This document shows positions 22,901 to 37,400 of a stretch of DNA of 56,648 nucleotides, piece by piece. Both the position numbers and the translations under genes were made by a program. Numbering within the stretch: position 1 is the first letter of the stretch; each line of letters begins with the position of its first letter. The notes below the pieces were generated by a model that saw only the letters and a list, made by a program, of their open reading frames with translations, had not been told where the DNA came from and did not search any database. Origin of the DNA: Nymphaea colorata (taxonomy: Eukaryota; Streptophyta; Magnoliopsida; Nymphaeales; Nymphaeaceae); the NCBI RefSeq assembly GCF_008831285.2, contig NW_022205043.1, positions 1 through 56,648 on the forward strand. The letters run 5' to 3'.

Positions 22901-25667
22901 TTTGATAACTTATATTTAATTGAATGTGCGTAACCATTTGTTACATACGTATAGAATGACTTAGTGGGTTGAAAAAAGAAGTCCGTTTGGAAATGAATGA
23001 GTCAAGTCACTATATTGGTCCCTTATAGTTAATCTAATGTATTTCACTTGTTATTACATCTATAATGAATGATTTAAATGGTTGAAATCACAAGTTTATA
23101 TGGATGCAAATGGTTGAAGTCACTATATTTGTACACGTGTAGTTAGTCCGATGAGTTGAATTTGTTGTTACATCTATAGGAGACGTTCTAAAGGATTGAA
23201 ATCACATGTTCGTATCAATACGAGTGGGATTAAAGTGATTCATTTTATCACACATACGTAATTGAATGTGCTTAACTTGTTGTTACATCTATATTAAATG
23301 ATTTAGTAGATTAAAATCACAGATTTGTATGAAAATGAATGATGTTGGAGTGATTCATTTGTTGTCTTGTAAGTAACATAATGTGTTTCACTTGTTATTA
23401 CATATATTTCATCACTTATATTTTATTGAGAGATTAACTGATTGATTTTCACTTGTTATTACATATAATTGATCACTTGTATTTAATTGAATGTGCGTGA
23501 CCATTTCTTACTTACGTATAGAATGACCTAGTGGCTTTGATACCAGAAGTTCGTTTGGAATACATATATAATGAATGATTTAAATGATTGAAATCACATG
23601 TTCAAGTGGATACAAACGCGTGTAGTTAGTCCGATGAGTTGAATTTATTGTTACAACTATAGTGCACGATCTAAATGATTGAAATCACAAGTTCTTATCA
23701 ATACAAGTGCGATTTAAGTGATTCAAACGATCACACATACTTAATTGAATGTGCTTAACTTGTTGTTACATCCATATTGCTAGATTAAGTGAATTCAAAT
23801 CACAAGTTTGTGTTAAAATAAATGAGATTTGAGTGATTCTTTTGGTGTCTTATAATTAACCTAATGTGTTTCACTCATTATGACATCTATGATCAACGAT
23901 TTAAACGATAAAAACTCACAAGTTTATATGGATGTAAAGGAGACCTATGGATTAGTTTAGTTTGATCCCTTGTAGTTTGTTCAATAAGTTGAACATGTTG
24001 TTACATCTCATTCATTTGTATCCATACGCACACTAAATCACTCGTCTCGATACGAGTGAGATTTAAGTGATTCATTTGATCACGCATACTTAATTGAATG
24101 TGCTTAACTTGTTGTTACGTCTATATTAAATGATTTAGTATATTGAAATCATAGGTTTGTATGGAAATAAATGAGATTTGAGTGATTCATTTGGTGTCTT
24201 GTATGTAACCTAATATGTTTCACTTGTTATTACATATATTTGATCACATATATTTAATTGAGAGACTAAATGATTCATTTTCACTTGTTATTATATATAT
24301 TTGATCAATATATTTAATTGAGTGTGAAATAAGAAGTTCGTCTGGAAATGAATGAGAGTCAAGCCATTAAGTTGGTCCCTTACAGTTAATCTAGTGTATT
24401 TCACATGTCATTACATCTATAATGAATGATTTGAATGATTGAAATCGCAAGTTTATATAGATACAAATGGGATCTATGCATTACTTTGAATGCGTGTAAT
24501 TAGTTCGATGAGTTGAATTTGTTGTTACATCTATAGTGAACGATCTAAAGGATTGAAATCACGCGTTCGTACCAATACAAGTGAGATTTAAATGATTCAT
24601 ATGATCATGCATGCTTAATTGAATGTGTTTAACTTGTTGTTACAACTATATTAAATGATTTAGTAGAACGAAATCACAAGTTTGTATGAAAATGAATGAG
24701 ATTCGAGTGATTCATTTGGTGTCTTATGGTTTACCTAATGTGTTTCACTAGTTGTTACATTTATAATGATTCTTAATACGGATGTCCTCAACAAGTGATT
24801 CATTTGGTGTCATATAGTTAACCTAATGTGTTTCACTTGTAATTTAATTGAATGTGCTTAACAAGTGAATTAGGTTAACAATAGGGCACCAAATGAATCA
24901 CTCAAATCTCATTCATTTTCATGCAAGCCTATGATTTCAATCTACTAAATCATTTAACATGGATATAACAATAAGTCAAGTACATTCAATAAAGTATGCG
25001 TGATCATATGAATCACTTAAATCTGACTCGTATTGGTACGGCTATAGTGCACGATCTAAAGGATTGAAATTACAAGTTCGTATCAATACAAATGCGATTT
25101 AAGTGACTCAAATGATCACACATACCTAATTAAATGTGCTCAACTTATTGTTACATCTATGTTGCTTGATTAAGCGAACTGAAATCACAAGTTTGTATGA
25201 AAATGAATGTGATTCGAGTGATTCATTTGCTGTGTTATAGTTAACCTAACGTGTTTCACATGTTATTACATCCATGATCAATGATTTAAATAATTAAAAC
25301 TCACAAGTTTATATGGATATAAAGGAGACCTATGCATTAGTTTGATCCTTTCTAGTTTGTACGATAAGTTGAACATATTGTTACATCTATAGTGATCGAT
25401 GCACAAGTTCACATCAATACGAGTGAGATTTAAGTGATTCAATTGATCACGCATATTTAATTGAATGTACTTAACTTGTTGTTACGTTTATATTAAATGA
25501 TTTAGTAAATTCAAATCATAGGTTTATATGAAAATGAATGGGATTCGAGTGATTCATTTGGTGTCTTACAGGTAACTTAATGTGTTTCACTTGTTATTAC
25601 ATACATTTGATCACTTATGTTTAATCGAGAGATTATGTGATTCATTTTTACTTATTCTTACATACAT
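22901..25667. repeat. First right-array unit, short variant (2.77 kb)
   Basis: Bases from 22901 (TTTGATAACTTATATTTAATTG) recur at about 25668, so this is one complete short unit directly abutting the LTR. It lacks one A-B-C trimer (near 23211, where GTTCGTA runs straight into TCAATACGAG) and about 43 bp near 24328 (GAGTGTG joined to AAATAAGAAG). Confidence 0.8.
24039..24058. repeat. Short hairpin in the right-array unit
   Basis: CACTCGT (24039-24045) and ACGAGTG (24052-24058) form a perfect 7-bp stem with a 6-base loop, CTCGAT. It recurs once per unit. The loop is CTCGAT near 24.0, 29.97 and 35.9 kb, CTCAT near 39.0, 43.8, 47.0 and 56.0 kb, and CTCAAT near 50.6 kb. Confidence 0.8.
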
Positions 25668-28600
25668 TTGATAACTTATATTTAATTGAATGTGCGTAAC
25701 CATTTGTTACATACGTATACAATGACTTAGTGGGTTGAAAAAAGAAGTCCGTTTGGAAATGAATGAGTCAAGTCACTATATTGGTCCCTTATAGTTAATC
25801 TAATGTATTTCACTTGTTATTACATCTATAATGAATGATTTAAATGGTTGAAATCACAAGTTTATATGGATGCAAATGGTTGAAGTCACTATATTTGTAC
25901 ACGTGTAGTTAGTCCGATGAGTTGAATTTGTTGTTACATCTATAGGAAACGTTCTAAAGGATTGAAATCACATGTTCGTATCAATACGAGTGGGATTTAA
26001 GTGATTCATTTTATCACACATACGTAATTGAATGTGCTTAACTTGTTGTTACATCTATATTAAATGATTTAGTAGATTAAAATCACAGGTTTGTATGAAA
26101 ATGAATGATATTGGAGTGATTCATTTGGTGTCTTGTAAGTAACCTAATGTGTTTCACTTGTTATTACATATATTTCATCACTTATATTTTATTGAGAGAT
26201 TAAGTGATTGATTTTCACTTGTTATTACATATAATTGATCACTTGTATTTAATTGATTGTGCGTGACCATTTCTTACTTACGTATAGAATGACCTAGTGG
26301 CTTTGATACCAGAAGTTCATTTGAAATACATATATAATAAATGATTTAAATGATTGAAATCACATGCTCATGTGGATACAAACGCGTGTAGTTAGTCCGA
26401 TGAGTTGAATTTATTTTTACAACTATAGTGCAGGATCTAAAGGATTGAAATCACAAGTTTTTATCAATACAAGTGCGATTTAAGTGATTCAAATGATCAC
26501 ACATACTTAATTTAATGTGCTTAACTTGTTGTTACATCCATATTGCTAGATTAAGTGAATTCAAATCACAAGTTTGTGTGAAAATAAAAGAGATTTGATT
26601 TATTCATTTGGTGTCTTATAATTAACCTAATGTGTTTCACTCGTTATGACATCTATGATCAAGGATTTAAACGATAAAAACTCACAAGTTTATATGGATG
26701 TAAAGGAGACCTATGGATTAGTTTAGTTTGATCCCTTGTAGTTTGTTCAATAAGTTGAACATGTTGTTACATCTCATTCATTTGTATCCATACGCACACT
26801 AAATCACTAGTCTCGATACGAGTGAGATTTAAGTGATTCATTTGATCACGCATACTTAATTGAATGTGCTTAACTTGTTGTTACGTCTATATTAAATGAT
26901 TTAGTATATTGAAATCATAGGTTTGTATGGAAATGAAATAGATTTGAGTGATTCATTTGGTGTCTTGTAGGTAACCTAATATGTTTCACTTGCTTTTATA
27001 TATATTTGATCACATATATTTAATTGAGAGATTAAATGATTCATTTTCACTTGTTATTAAATATATTTGATAAATATATTTAATTGAGTGTGCGTAGCCG
27101 TTTGTTACATACGTATAGAATGACTTAGCGGCTTGAAATAAGAAGTTCGTCTGTAAATGAATGAGATTCAGGTCATTAAGTTGGTCCCTTACAGTTAATC
27201 TAGTGTATTTCACTTGTCATTACATCTATAATGAATGATTTGAATGATTGAAATCGCAAGTTCATATGGATACAAATGGGATCTATGCATTACTTTGAAT
27301 GCGTGTAATTAGTCTGATGAGTTGAATTTGTTGTTACATCTATAGTGAACGATCTAAAGGATTGAAATCACGCGTTCGTACCAATACAAGTGAGATTTAA
27401 ATGATTCATATGATCATGCATGCTTAATTGAATGTGTTTAACTTGTTGTTACATCTATATTAAATGATTTAGTAGATCGAAATCACAAGTTTGTATGAAA
27501 ATGAATGAGATTTGAGTGATTCATTTGGTGTCTTATGGTTTACCTAATGTGTTTCACTAGTTGTTACATTTATAATGATTCTTAATACGGATGTCCTTAA
27601 CAAGTGATTCATTTGGTGTCATATAGTTAACCTAATGTGTTTCACTTGTAATTTAATTGAATGTGCTTAGCAAGTGAATTAGGTTAACAATAGGACACCA
27701 AATGAATCACTCAAATCTCATTCATTTTCATGCAAGCCTGTGATTTCAATCTACTAAATCATTTAACATGGATATAACAATAAGTCAAGTACATTCAATA
27801 AAGTATGCGTGATCATATGAATCACTTAAATCTGACTCGTATTGGTACGGCTATAGTGCACGATCTAAAGGATTGAAATTACAAGTTCGTATCAATACAA
27901 GTGCGATTTAAGTGACTCAAATGATCAGACATACTTAATTAAATGTGCTTAACTTATTGTTACATCCATGTTGCTCGATTAAGCGAACTGAAATCACAAG
28001 TTTGTATGAAAATTAATGTGATTCGAGTGATTCATTTGCTGTCTTATAGTTAACCTAACGTGTTTCACATGTTATTACATCCATGATCAATGATTTAAAT
28101 AATTAAAACTCACAAGTTTATATGGATATAAAGGAGACCTATGCATTAGTTTGATCATTTCTAGTTTGTACGATAAGTTGAACATATTGTTACATCTATA
28201 GTGATCGATTCACAAGTTCACATCAATACGAGTGGGATTTAAGTGATTCAATTGATCACGCATATTTAATTGAATGTACTTAACTTGTTGTTACGTTTAT
28301 ATTAAATGATTTAGAAAATTTAAATCATAGGTTTATATGAAAATGAATGGGATTCGAGTGATTCATTTGGTGTCTTACAGGTAACTTAATGTGTTTCACT
28401 TGTTATTACATAGATTTGATCACTTATGTTTAATCGAGAGATTATGCGATTCATTTTTACTTGTTCTTACATACATTTGATAACTTATATTTAATTGAAT
28501 GTGCGTAACTATTTGTTACATACGTATAGAATGACTTAGTGGGTTGAAAAAAGAAGTCCGTTTGGAAATGAATGAGTCAAGTCACTATATTGGTCCCTTA

Positions 28601-31600
28601 AAGTTAATCTAATGTATTTCACTTGTTATTACATCTATAATGAATGATTTAAATGGTTGAAATCACAAGTTTATATGGATGCAAATGGTTGAAGTCACTA
28701 TATTTGTACACGTGTAGTTAGTCCGATGAGTTGAATTTGTTGTTACATCTATAGGAAACGTTCTAAAGGATTGAAATCACATGTTCGTACGAATACAAGT
28801 GAGATTTAAGTGATTCATATAATCATGCATACTTAATTTAATGTCTTTAACTTGTTGTTACGTCAATAATAGATGATTTAGTAGATTGAAATCACAAGTT
28901 TGTGCGAAAATGAATGAGATTCGAGTGATTCATTTGGTGTCTTGTAGTTAACCTATTGTGTCTCACTTGTTATTACATCTTTGATCAATGATTTAAATGA
29001 TTAAAACTTACAAGTTTGTATGGATATAAAGGAGACCTATGCATTAGTTTGATCCCTTGTAGTTTAGTTCAATAAGTTGAACTAGTTCTTACATCTATGG
29101 GGATCGATGTAAGGAATTGAAATCACAAGTTCGTATCAATACGAGTGAGATTTAAGAGATTCATTTTATCACACATACGTAATTGAATGTGCTTAACTTG
29201 TTGTTACATCTATATTAAATGATTTAGTAGATTAAAATCATAGGTTTGTATGAAAATGAATGACATTGGAGTGATTCATTTGGTGTCTTGTAAGTAACCT
29301 AATGTGTTTCACTTGTTATTACATATATTTCATCACTTATACTTAATTGAGAGATTAAATGATTGATTTTCACTTGTTATTACATATAATTGATCACTTG
29401 TATTTAATTGAATGTGTGTGACCATTTCTCACTTACGTATAGAATGACCTAGTGCCTTTGATACCAGAAGTTCGTTTGGAATACATATATAATGAATGAT
29501 TTAAATGATTGAAATCACATGTTCATGTGGATACAAATGCGTGTAGTTAGTCCGATGAGTTGAGTTTATTGTTACAACTATAGGGCACGATCAAAATGAT
29601 TGAAATCACAAGTTCGTATAAATACAAGTGCGATTTAAGTGATTCAAATGATCACACATACTTAATTGAATGTCCTTAACTTGTTGTTACATCCATATTG
29701 CTAGATTAAGTGAATTCAAATCACAAGTTTGTGTGAAAATAAATGAGATTTGAGTGATTCATTTGGTGTCTTATAATTAATATAATGTGTTTCACTCGTT
29801 AAGACATCTATGATCTACGATTTAAACGATAAAAACTCACAAGTTTTTATGGATGTAAAGGAGACCTATGGATTAGTTTAGTTTGATCCCTTGTAGTTTG
29901 TTCAATAAGTTGAACATGTTGTTACATCTCATTCATTTGTATCCATACGCACACTAAATCACTCGTCTCGATACGAGTGAGATTTAAGTGATTCGTTTGA
30001 TCACACATACGTAATTGAAAGTGCTTAACTTGTTGCTACGTCTATATTAAATGATTTAGTATATTGAAATCAAAGGTTTGTATGGAAATGAATGAGATTT
30101 GAGTGATTCATTTGGTGTCTTGTAGGTAACCTAATATGTTTCACTTGTTATTACATATATTTGATCACATATATTTAATTGAGAGATTAAATGATTTATT
30201 TTCACTTGTTATTATATATATTTGATCAATATATTTAATTGAGTGTGCATTGTCGTTTGTTACATACGTATAGAATGACTTAGCGGCTTGAAATAAGAAG
30301 TTCGTCTGGAAATGAATGAGAGCCAAGTGATTATGTTGGTCCCTTACAGTTAATCTAGTGTATTTCACTTGTTATTACATCTATAATGAATGATTTAAAT
30401 GATTGAAATCGCAAGTTCATATGGATACAAATGGGATCTATGCATTACTTTGAATGCGCATAATTAGTCCGATGAGTTGAATTTGTTGTTACATCTATAG
30501 TGAACGATCTAAAGGATTGAAATCACGCGTTCGTACCAATACAAGTGAGATTTAAATGATTCATATGATCATGCATGCTTAATTGAATGTGTTTAACTTG
30601 TTGTTACATCTATATTAAATGATTTAGTAGATCGAAATCACAAGTTCGTATGAAAATGAATGAGATTCGAGTGATTCATTTGGTGTCTTATGGTTTACCT
30701 AATGTGTTTCACTAGTTGTTACATTTATAATGATTCTTAATACGGATGTCCTTAACAAGTGATTCATTTGGTGTCATATAGTTAACCTAATGTGTTTCAC
30801 TTGTAATTTAATTGAATGTGCTTAACAAGTGAATTAGGTTAACAATAAGGCACCAAATAAATCACTCAAATCTCATTCATTTTCATGCAAGCCTGTGATT
30901 TCAATCTACTAAATCATTTAACATCGATATAACAATAAGTCAAGTACATTCAATAAAGTCTGCGTGATCATATGAATCACTTCAATCTGACTCGTATTGG
31001 TACGAATATAGTGCACGATCTAGAGGATTGAAATTACAAGTTCGTATCAATACAAGTGCGATTTAAGTGATTCAAATTATCACACATACTAAATTGAATG
31101 TGCTTAACTTATTGTTACATCCATGTTGCTTGATTAAGTGAACTGAAATCACAAGTTTGTATGAAAATGAATGTGATTCGAATGATTCATTTGGTGTCTT
31201 ATAGTTAACCTAACGTGTTTTACATGTTATTACATCCATGCTCAATGATTTAAATAATTAAAACTCACAAGTTTATATGGATATAAAGGAGACCAATGCA
31301 TTAGTTTGATCCTTTCTAGTTTGTACGATAAGTTGAACATGTTGTTACATCTATAGTGATCGATGCACAAGTTCACATCAATACGAGTGAGATTTAAGTG
31401 ATTCAATTGATCATGCATATTTAATTGAACGTACTTAACTTGTTGTTACATTTATTTTAAATGATTTAGTAAATTCAAATCATAGGTTTATATGAAAATG
31501 AATGGGATTCGAGCGATTCATTTGGTGTCTTACGGGTAACTTAATGTGTTTCACTTGTTATTACATACATATCATCACTTATGTTTAATCAAGAGATTAT

Positions 31601-34440
31601 GTGATTCATTTTTACTTGTTCTAACATACATTTGATAACTTATATTTAATTGATTGTGCGTAACCATTTGTTACATACGTATAGAATGACTTAGTGGCTT
31701 GAAAAAAGAAGTCCGTTTGGAAATGAATGAGAGTCAAGTCACTATATTGGTCCCTTATAGTTAATCTAATGTATTTCACTTGTTATTACATCTATAATGA
31801 ATGATTTAAATGGTTGAAATCACAAGTTTATATGGATTCAAATGGTTGAAGTCACTATATTTGTACACGTGTAGTTAGTCCGATGAGTTGAATTTGTTGT
31901 TACATGTATAGGGAACGTTCTAAAGGATTGAAATCACATGTTCGTACGAATACAAGTGAGATTTAAGTGATTCATATAATCATGCATACTTAATTGAATG
32001 TGTTTAACTTGTTGTTACGTCTATAATAAATGATTTAGTAGACTAAAATCACAAGTTTGTGCGAAAATGAATGAGATTCGAGTGATTCATTTGGTGTCTT
32101 GTAGTTAACTATTGTGTTTCACTTGTTATTACATCTTTGGTCAATGATTTAAATGATTAAAACTTAAAAGTTTGTATGGACATAAAGGAGACCTATGCAT
32201 TAGTTTGATCCCCTGTAGTTAGTTCAATAAGTTGAACTAGTTCTTACATCTATGGTGATCGATGTAAGGAATTGAAATCACAAGTTCGTATCAATACGAG
32301 TGGGATTTAAGTGATTCATTTTATCACACATACGTAATTGAATGGCTTAACTTGTTGTTACGTTTATATTAAATGATTTAGTAGATTAAAATCATAGGTT
32401 TGTATGAAAATAAATGATATTGGTGTGATTCATTTGGTGTCATGTAAGTAACCTAATGTGTTTCACTTGTTATTACATATATTTGATCACTTATATTTAA
32501 TTCAGATAGATTAAATGATTGATTTTCACTTGTTATTACATATAATTGATCACTTGTATTTAATTGAATGTGCGTGACCATTTCTTACTTACGTATAGAA
32601 TGACCTAGTGGCTTTGATACCAGAAGTTCGTTTGGAATACATATATAATGAATGATTTAAATGATTGAAATCACATGTTCATGTGGATACAAACGCATGT
32701 AGTTAGTCCGATGAGTTGAATTTATTGTTACAACTATAGTGCACGATCTAAATGATTGAAATCACTCGTCTCGATATGAGTGAGATTTAAGTGATTCATT
32801 TGATCACGCATACTTAATTGAATGTGCTTAACTTGTTGTTACGTCTATATTAAATGATTTAGTATATTGAAATCATAGGTTTGTATGGAAACGAACGAGA
32901 TTTGAGTGATTCATTTGGTGTCTTGTAGGTAACCTAATATGTTTCACTTGTTATTACATATATTTGATCACATATATTTAATTGAGAGATTAAATGATCC
33001 ATTTTCACTTGTTATTACATATATTTGATCAATATATTTAATTGAGTGTGCGTAGCCGTTTGTTACATACGTATAGAATGACTTAGCGGCTTGAAATAAG
33101 AAGTTCGTCTGTAAATGAATGAGAGTCAGGTCATTAAGTTGGTCCCTTACAGTTAATCTAGTGTATTTCACTTGTCATTACATCTATAATGAATGATTTG
33201 AATGATTGAAATCGCAAGTTCATATGGATACAAATGGGATCTATGCATTACTTTGAATGCGTGTAATTAGTCCGATGAGTTGAATTTGTTGTTACATCTA
33301 TAGTGAACGATCTAAAGGATTGAAATCACGCGTTCGTACCAATACAAGTGAGATTTAAATGATTCATATGATCATGCATGCTTAATTGAATGTGTTTAAC
33401 TTGTTGTTACATCTATATTAAATAATTTAGTAGATCGAATTCACAAGTTCGTATGAAAATGAATGAGATTCGAGTGATTCATTTGGTGTCTTATGGTTTA
33501 CGTAATGTATTTCACCAGTTGTTACATTTATAATGATTCTTAATACGGATGTTCTTAACAAATGATTCATTTGTTGTTATACAGTTAACCTAATGTGTTT
33601 CACTTGTAATTTAATTGAATGTGCTTAGCAAGTGAATTAGGTTAACAATAAGGCACCAAATGAATCACTCAAATCTCATTCATTTTCACGCAAGCCTGTG
33701 ATTTCAATCTACTAAATCATTTAACATGGATATAACACAAGTCAAGTACATTCATTAATGTATGCGTGATCATATGAATCACTTAAATCTGACTCGTATT
33801 GGTACGACTATAGTGCACGATATAAAGGATTGAAATTACAAGTTCGTATCAATACAAGAGCGATTTAAGTGATTTAAATGATCACACATACTAAATTAAA
33901 TGTGCTTAACTTATTGTTACATCCATGTTGCTTGATTAAGTGAACTGAAATCACAAGTTTGTATGAAAATGAATGTGATTCGAGTGATTCATTTGCTGTG
34001 TTATAGTTAACCTAACGTGTTTCACATGTTATTACATCCATGATCAATGATTTAAATAATTAAAACTCACAAGTTTATATGGATATAAAGGAGACCTATG
34101 CATTAGTTTGATCATTTCTAGTTTGTACGATAAGTTGAACATATTGTTACATCTATAGTGATCGATTCACAAGTTCACATCAATACGAGTGGGATTTAAG
34201 TGATTCAATTGATCACGCATATTTAATTGAATGTACTTAACTTGTTGTTACGTTTATATTAAATGATTTAGAAATTTAAATCATAGGTTTATATGAAAAT
34301 GAATGGGATTCGAGTGATTCATTTGGTGTCTTACAGGTAACTTAATGTGTTTCACTTGTTATTACATACATTTGATCACTTATGTTTAATCGAGAGATTA
34401 TGCGATTCATTTTTACTTGTTCTTACATACATTTGATAAC
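25668..34440. repeat. Right-array units, moderately diverged
   Basis: Two short-variant junctions lie here. At 25980/25981 a 346-bp trimer is missing, with breakpoints in a shared GTTCGTA. Near 32764 about 350 bp are missing, with GATTGAAATCAC joined to TCGTCTCG. The unit from 27010 to 30164 has the full 3155-bp length. Substitutions between these copies are common compared with the 40.7-48.8 kb core. Confidence 0.8.
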
Positions 34441-37400
34441 TTATATTTAATTGAATGTGCGTAACTATTGTTACATACGTATAGAATGACTTAGTGGGTT
34501 GAAAAAAGAAGTCCGTTTGGAAATGAATGAGTCAAGTCACTATATTGGTCCCTTAAAGTTAATCTAATGTATTTCACTTGTTATTACATTATAATGAATG
34601 ATTTAAATGGTTGAAATCACAAGTTTATATGGATGCAAATGGTTGAAGTCACTATATTTGTACACGTATAGTTAGTCCGATGAGTTGAATTTGTTGTTAC
34701 ATCTATAGGTAACGTTCTAAAGGATTGAAATCACATGTTCGTACGAATACAAGTGAGATTTAAGTGATTCATATAATCATGCATACTTAATTAATGTTTT
34801 TAACTTGTTGTTACGTCTATAATAGATGATTTAGTAGATTGAAATCACAAGTTTGTGCGAAAATGAATGAGATTCGAGTGATTCATTTGGTGTCTTGTAG
34901 TTAACCTATTGTGTTTCACTTGTTATTACATCTTTGATCAATGATTTAAATGATTAAAACTTACAAGCTTGTATGGATATAAAGGAGACCTATGCATTAG
35001 TTTGATCCCTTGTAGTTAGTTCAATAAGTTGAACTAGTTCTTACATCTATGGGATCGATGTAAGGAATTGCAATCACAAGTTCGTATCAATACGAGTGGG
35101 ATTTAAGAGATTCATTTTATCACACATACGTAATTGAATGTGCTTAACTTGTTGTTACATCTATATTAAATGATTTAGTAGATTAAAATCATAGGTTTGT
35201 ATGAAAATGAATGAATTGGAGTGATTCATTTGGTGTCTTGTAAGTAACCTAATGTGTTTCACTTGTTATTACATATATTTCATCACTTATACTTAATTGA
35301 GAGATTAATGATTGATTTTCACTTGTTATTACATATAATTGATCACTTGTATTTAATTGAATGTGCGTGACCATTTCTCACTTACGTATAGAATGACCTA
35401 GTGCTTTGATACCAGAAGTTCATTTGGAATACATATATAATGAATGATTTAAATGATTGAAATCACATGTTCATGTGGATACAAATGCGTGTAGTTAGTC
35501 CGATGAGTTGAATTTATTGTTACAACTATAGGGCACGATCAAAATGATTGAAATCACAAGTTCGTATCAATACAAGTGCGATTTAAGTGATTCAAATGAT
35601 CACACATACTTAATTGAATGTGCTTAACTTGTTGTTACATCCATATTGCTAGATTAAGTAATTCAAATCACAAGTTTGTGTGAAAATAAATGAGATTTGA
35701 GTGATTCATTTGGTGTCTTATAATTAACCTAATCTATTTCACTCGTTATGACATCTATGATCAACGATTTAAACGATAAAAACTCACAAGTTTATATGGA
35801 TGTAAAGGAGACCTATGGATTAGTTTAGTTTGATCCCTTGTAGTTTGTTCAATAAGTTGAACATGTTGTTACATCTCATTCATTTGTATCCATACGCACA
35901 CTAAATCACTCGTCTCGATACGAGTGAGATTTAAGTGATTCATTTGATCACACATACTTAATTGAATGTGCTTAACTTGTTGTACGTCTATATTAAATGA
36001 TTTAGTATATTGAAATCAAAGGTTTGTATGGAAATGAATGAGATTTGAGTGATTCATTTGGTGTCTTGTAGGTAACCTAATATGTTTCCTTGTTATTACA
36101 TATATTTGATCACATATATTTAATTGAGAGATTAAATGATTATTTTCACTTGTTATTAATATATTTGATCAATATATTTAATTGAGTGTGCGTGCGTTTG
36201 TTACATACGTATAGAATGACTTAGTGCTTGAAATAAGAAGTTCGTCTGGAAATGAATGAGAGTCAGTCATTAGTTGGTCCTTACAGTTAATCTAGTGTAT
36301 TTCACTTTTATTACATCTATAATGAATGATTTAAATGATTGAAATCGCAAGTTCATTGGATACAAATGGATCTATGCATTACTTTGAATGCGGTAATTAG
36401 TCCGATGAGTTGAATTTGTTGTTACATCTATAGTGAACGATCTAAAGGATTGAAATCACGCGTTCGTACCAATACAAGTGAGATTTAAATGATTCATATG
36501 ATCATGCATGCTTAATTGAATGTGTTTAACTTGTTGTTACATCTATATTAAATGATTTAGTAGATCGAAATCACAAGTTTGTATGAAAATGAATGAGATT
36601 CGAGTGATTCATTTGGTGTCTTATGGTTTACCTAATGTGTTTCACTAGTTGTTACATTTATAATGATTCTTAATACGGATGTCCTTAACAAGTGATTCAT
36701 TTGGTGTCATATAGTTAACCTAATGTGTTTCACTTGTAATTTAATTGAATGTGCTTACAAGTGAATTAGGTTAACAATAGGCACCAAATGAATCACTCAA
36801 ATCTCATTCATTTTCATGCAAGCCTGTGATTTCAATCTACTAAATCATTTAACATGGATATAACAATAAGTCAAGTACATTCAATAAAGTATGCGTGATC
36901 ATATGAATCACTTAAATCTGACTCGTATTGGTACGACTATAGTGCACGATCTAAAGGATTGAAATTACAAGTTCGTATCAATACAAGTGCGATTTAAGTG
37001 ATTCAAATGATCACACATACTAATTGAATGTGCTTAACTTATTGTTACATCCATGTTGCTTGATTAAGTGAACTGAAATCACAAGTTTGTATGAAAATGA
37101 ATGTGATTCGAGTGATTCATTTGGTGTCTTATAGTTAACCTAACGTGTTTCACATGTTATTACATCCATGATCAATGATTTAAATAATTAAAACTCACAA
37201 GTTTATATGGATATAAAGGAGACCTATGCATTAGTTTGATCCTTTCTAGTTTGTACGATAAGTTGAACATGTTGTTACATCTATAGTGATCGATGCACAA
37301 GTTCACATCAATACGAGTGGATTTAAGTGATTCAATTGATCACGCATATTTAATTGAATGTACTTAACTTGTTGTTACGTTTATATTAAATGATTTAGTA

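Noticed and set aside
22901-22905. Target-site duplication flanking the retroelement
   Set aside because: The left flank is AAGCT and the right flank is TTTGA. Shifting either boundary by one or two bases does not give a match.
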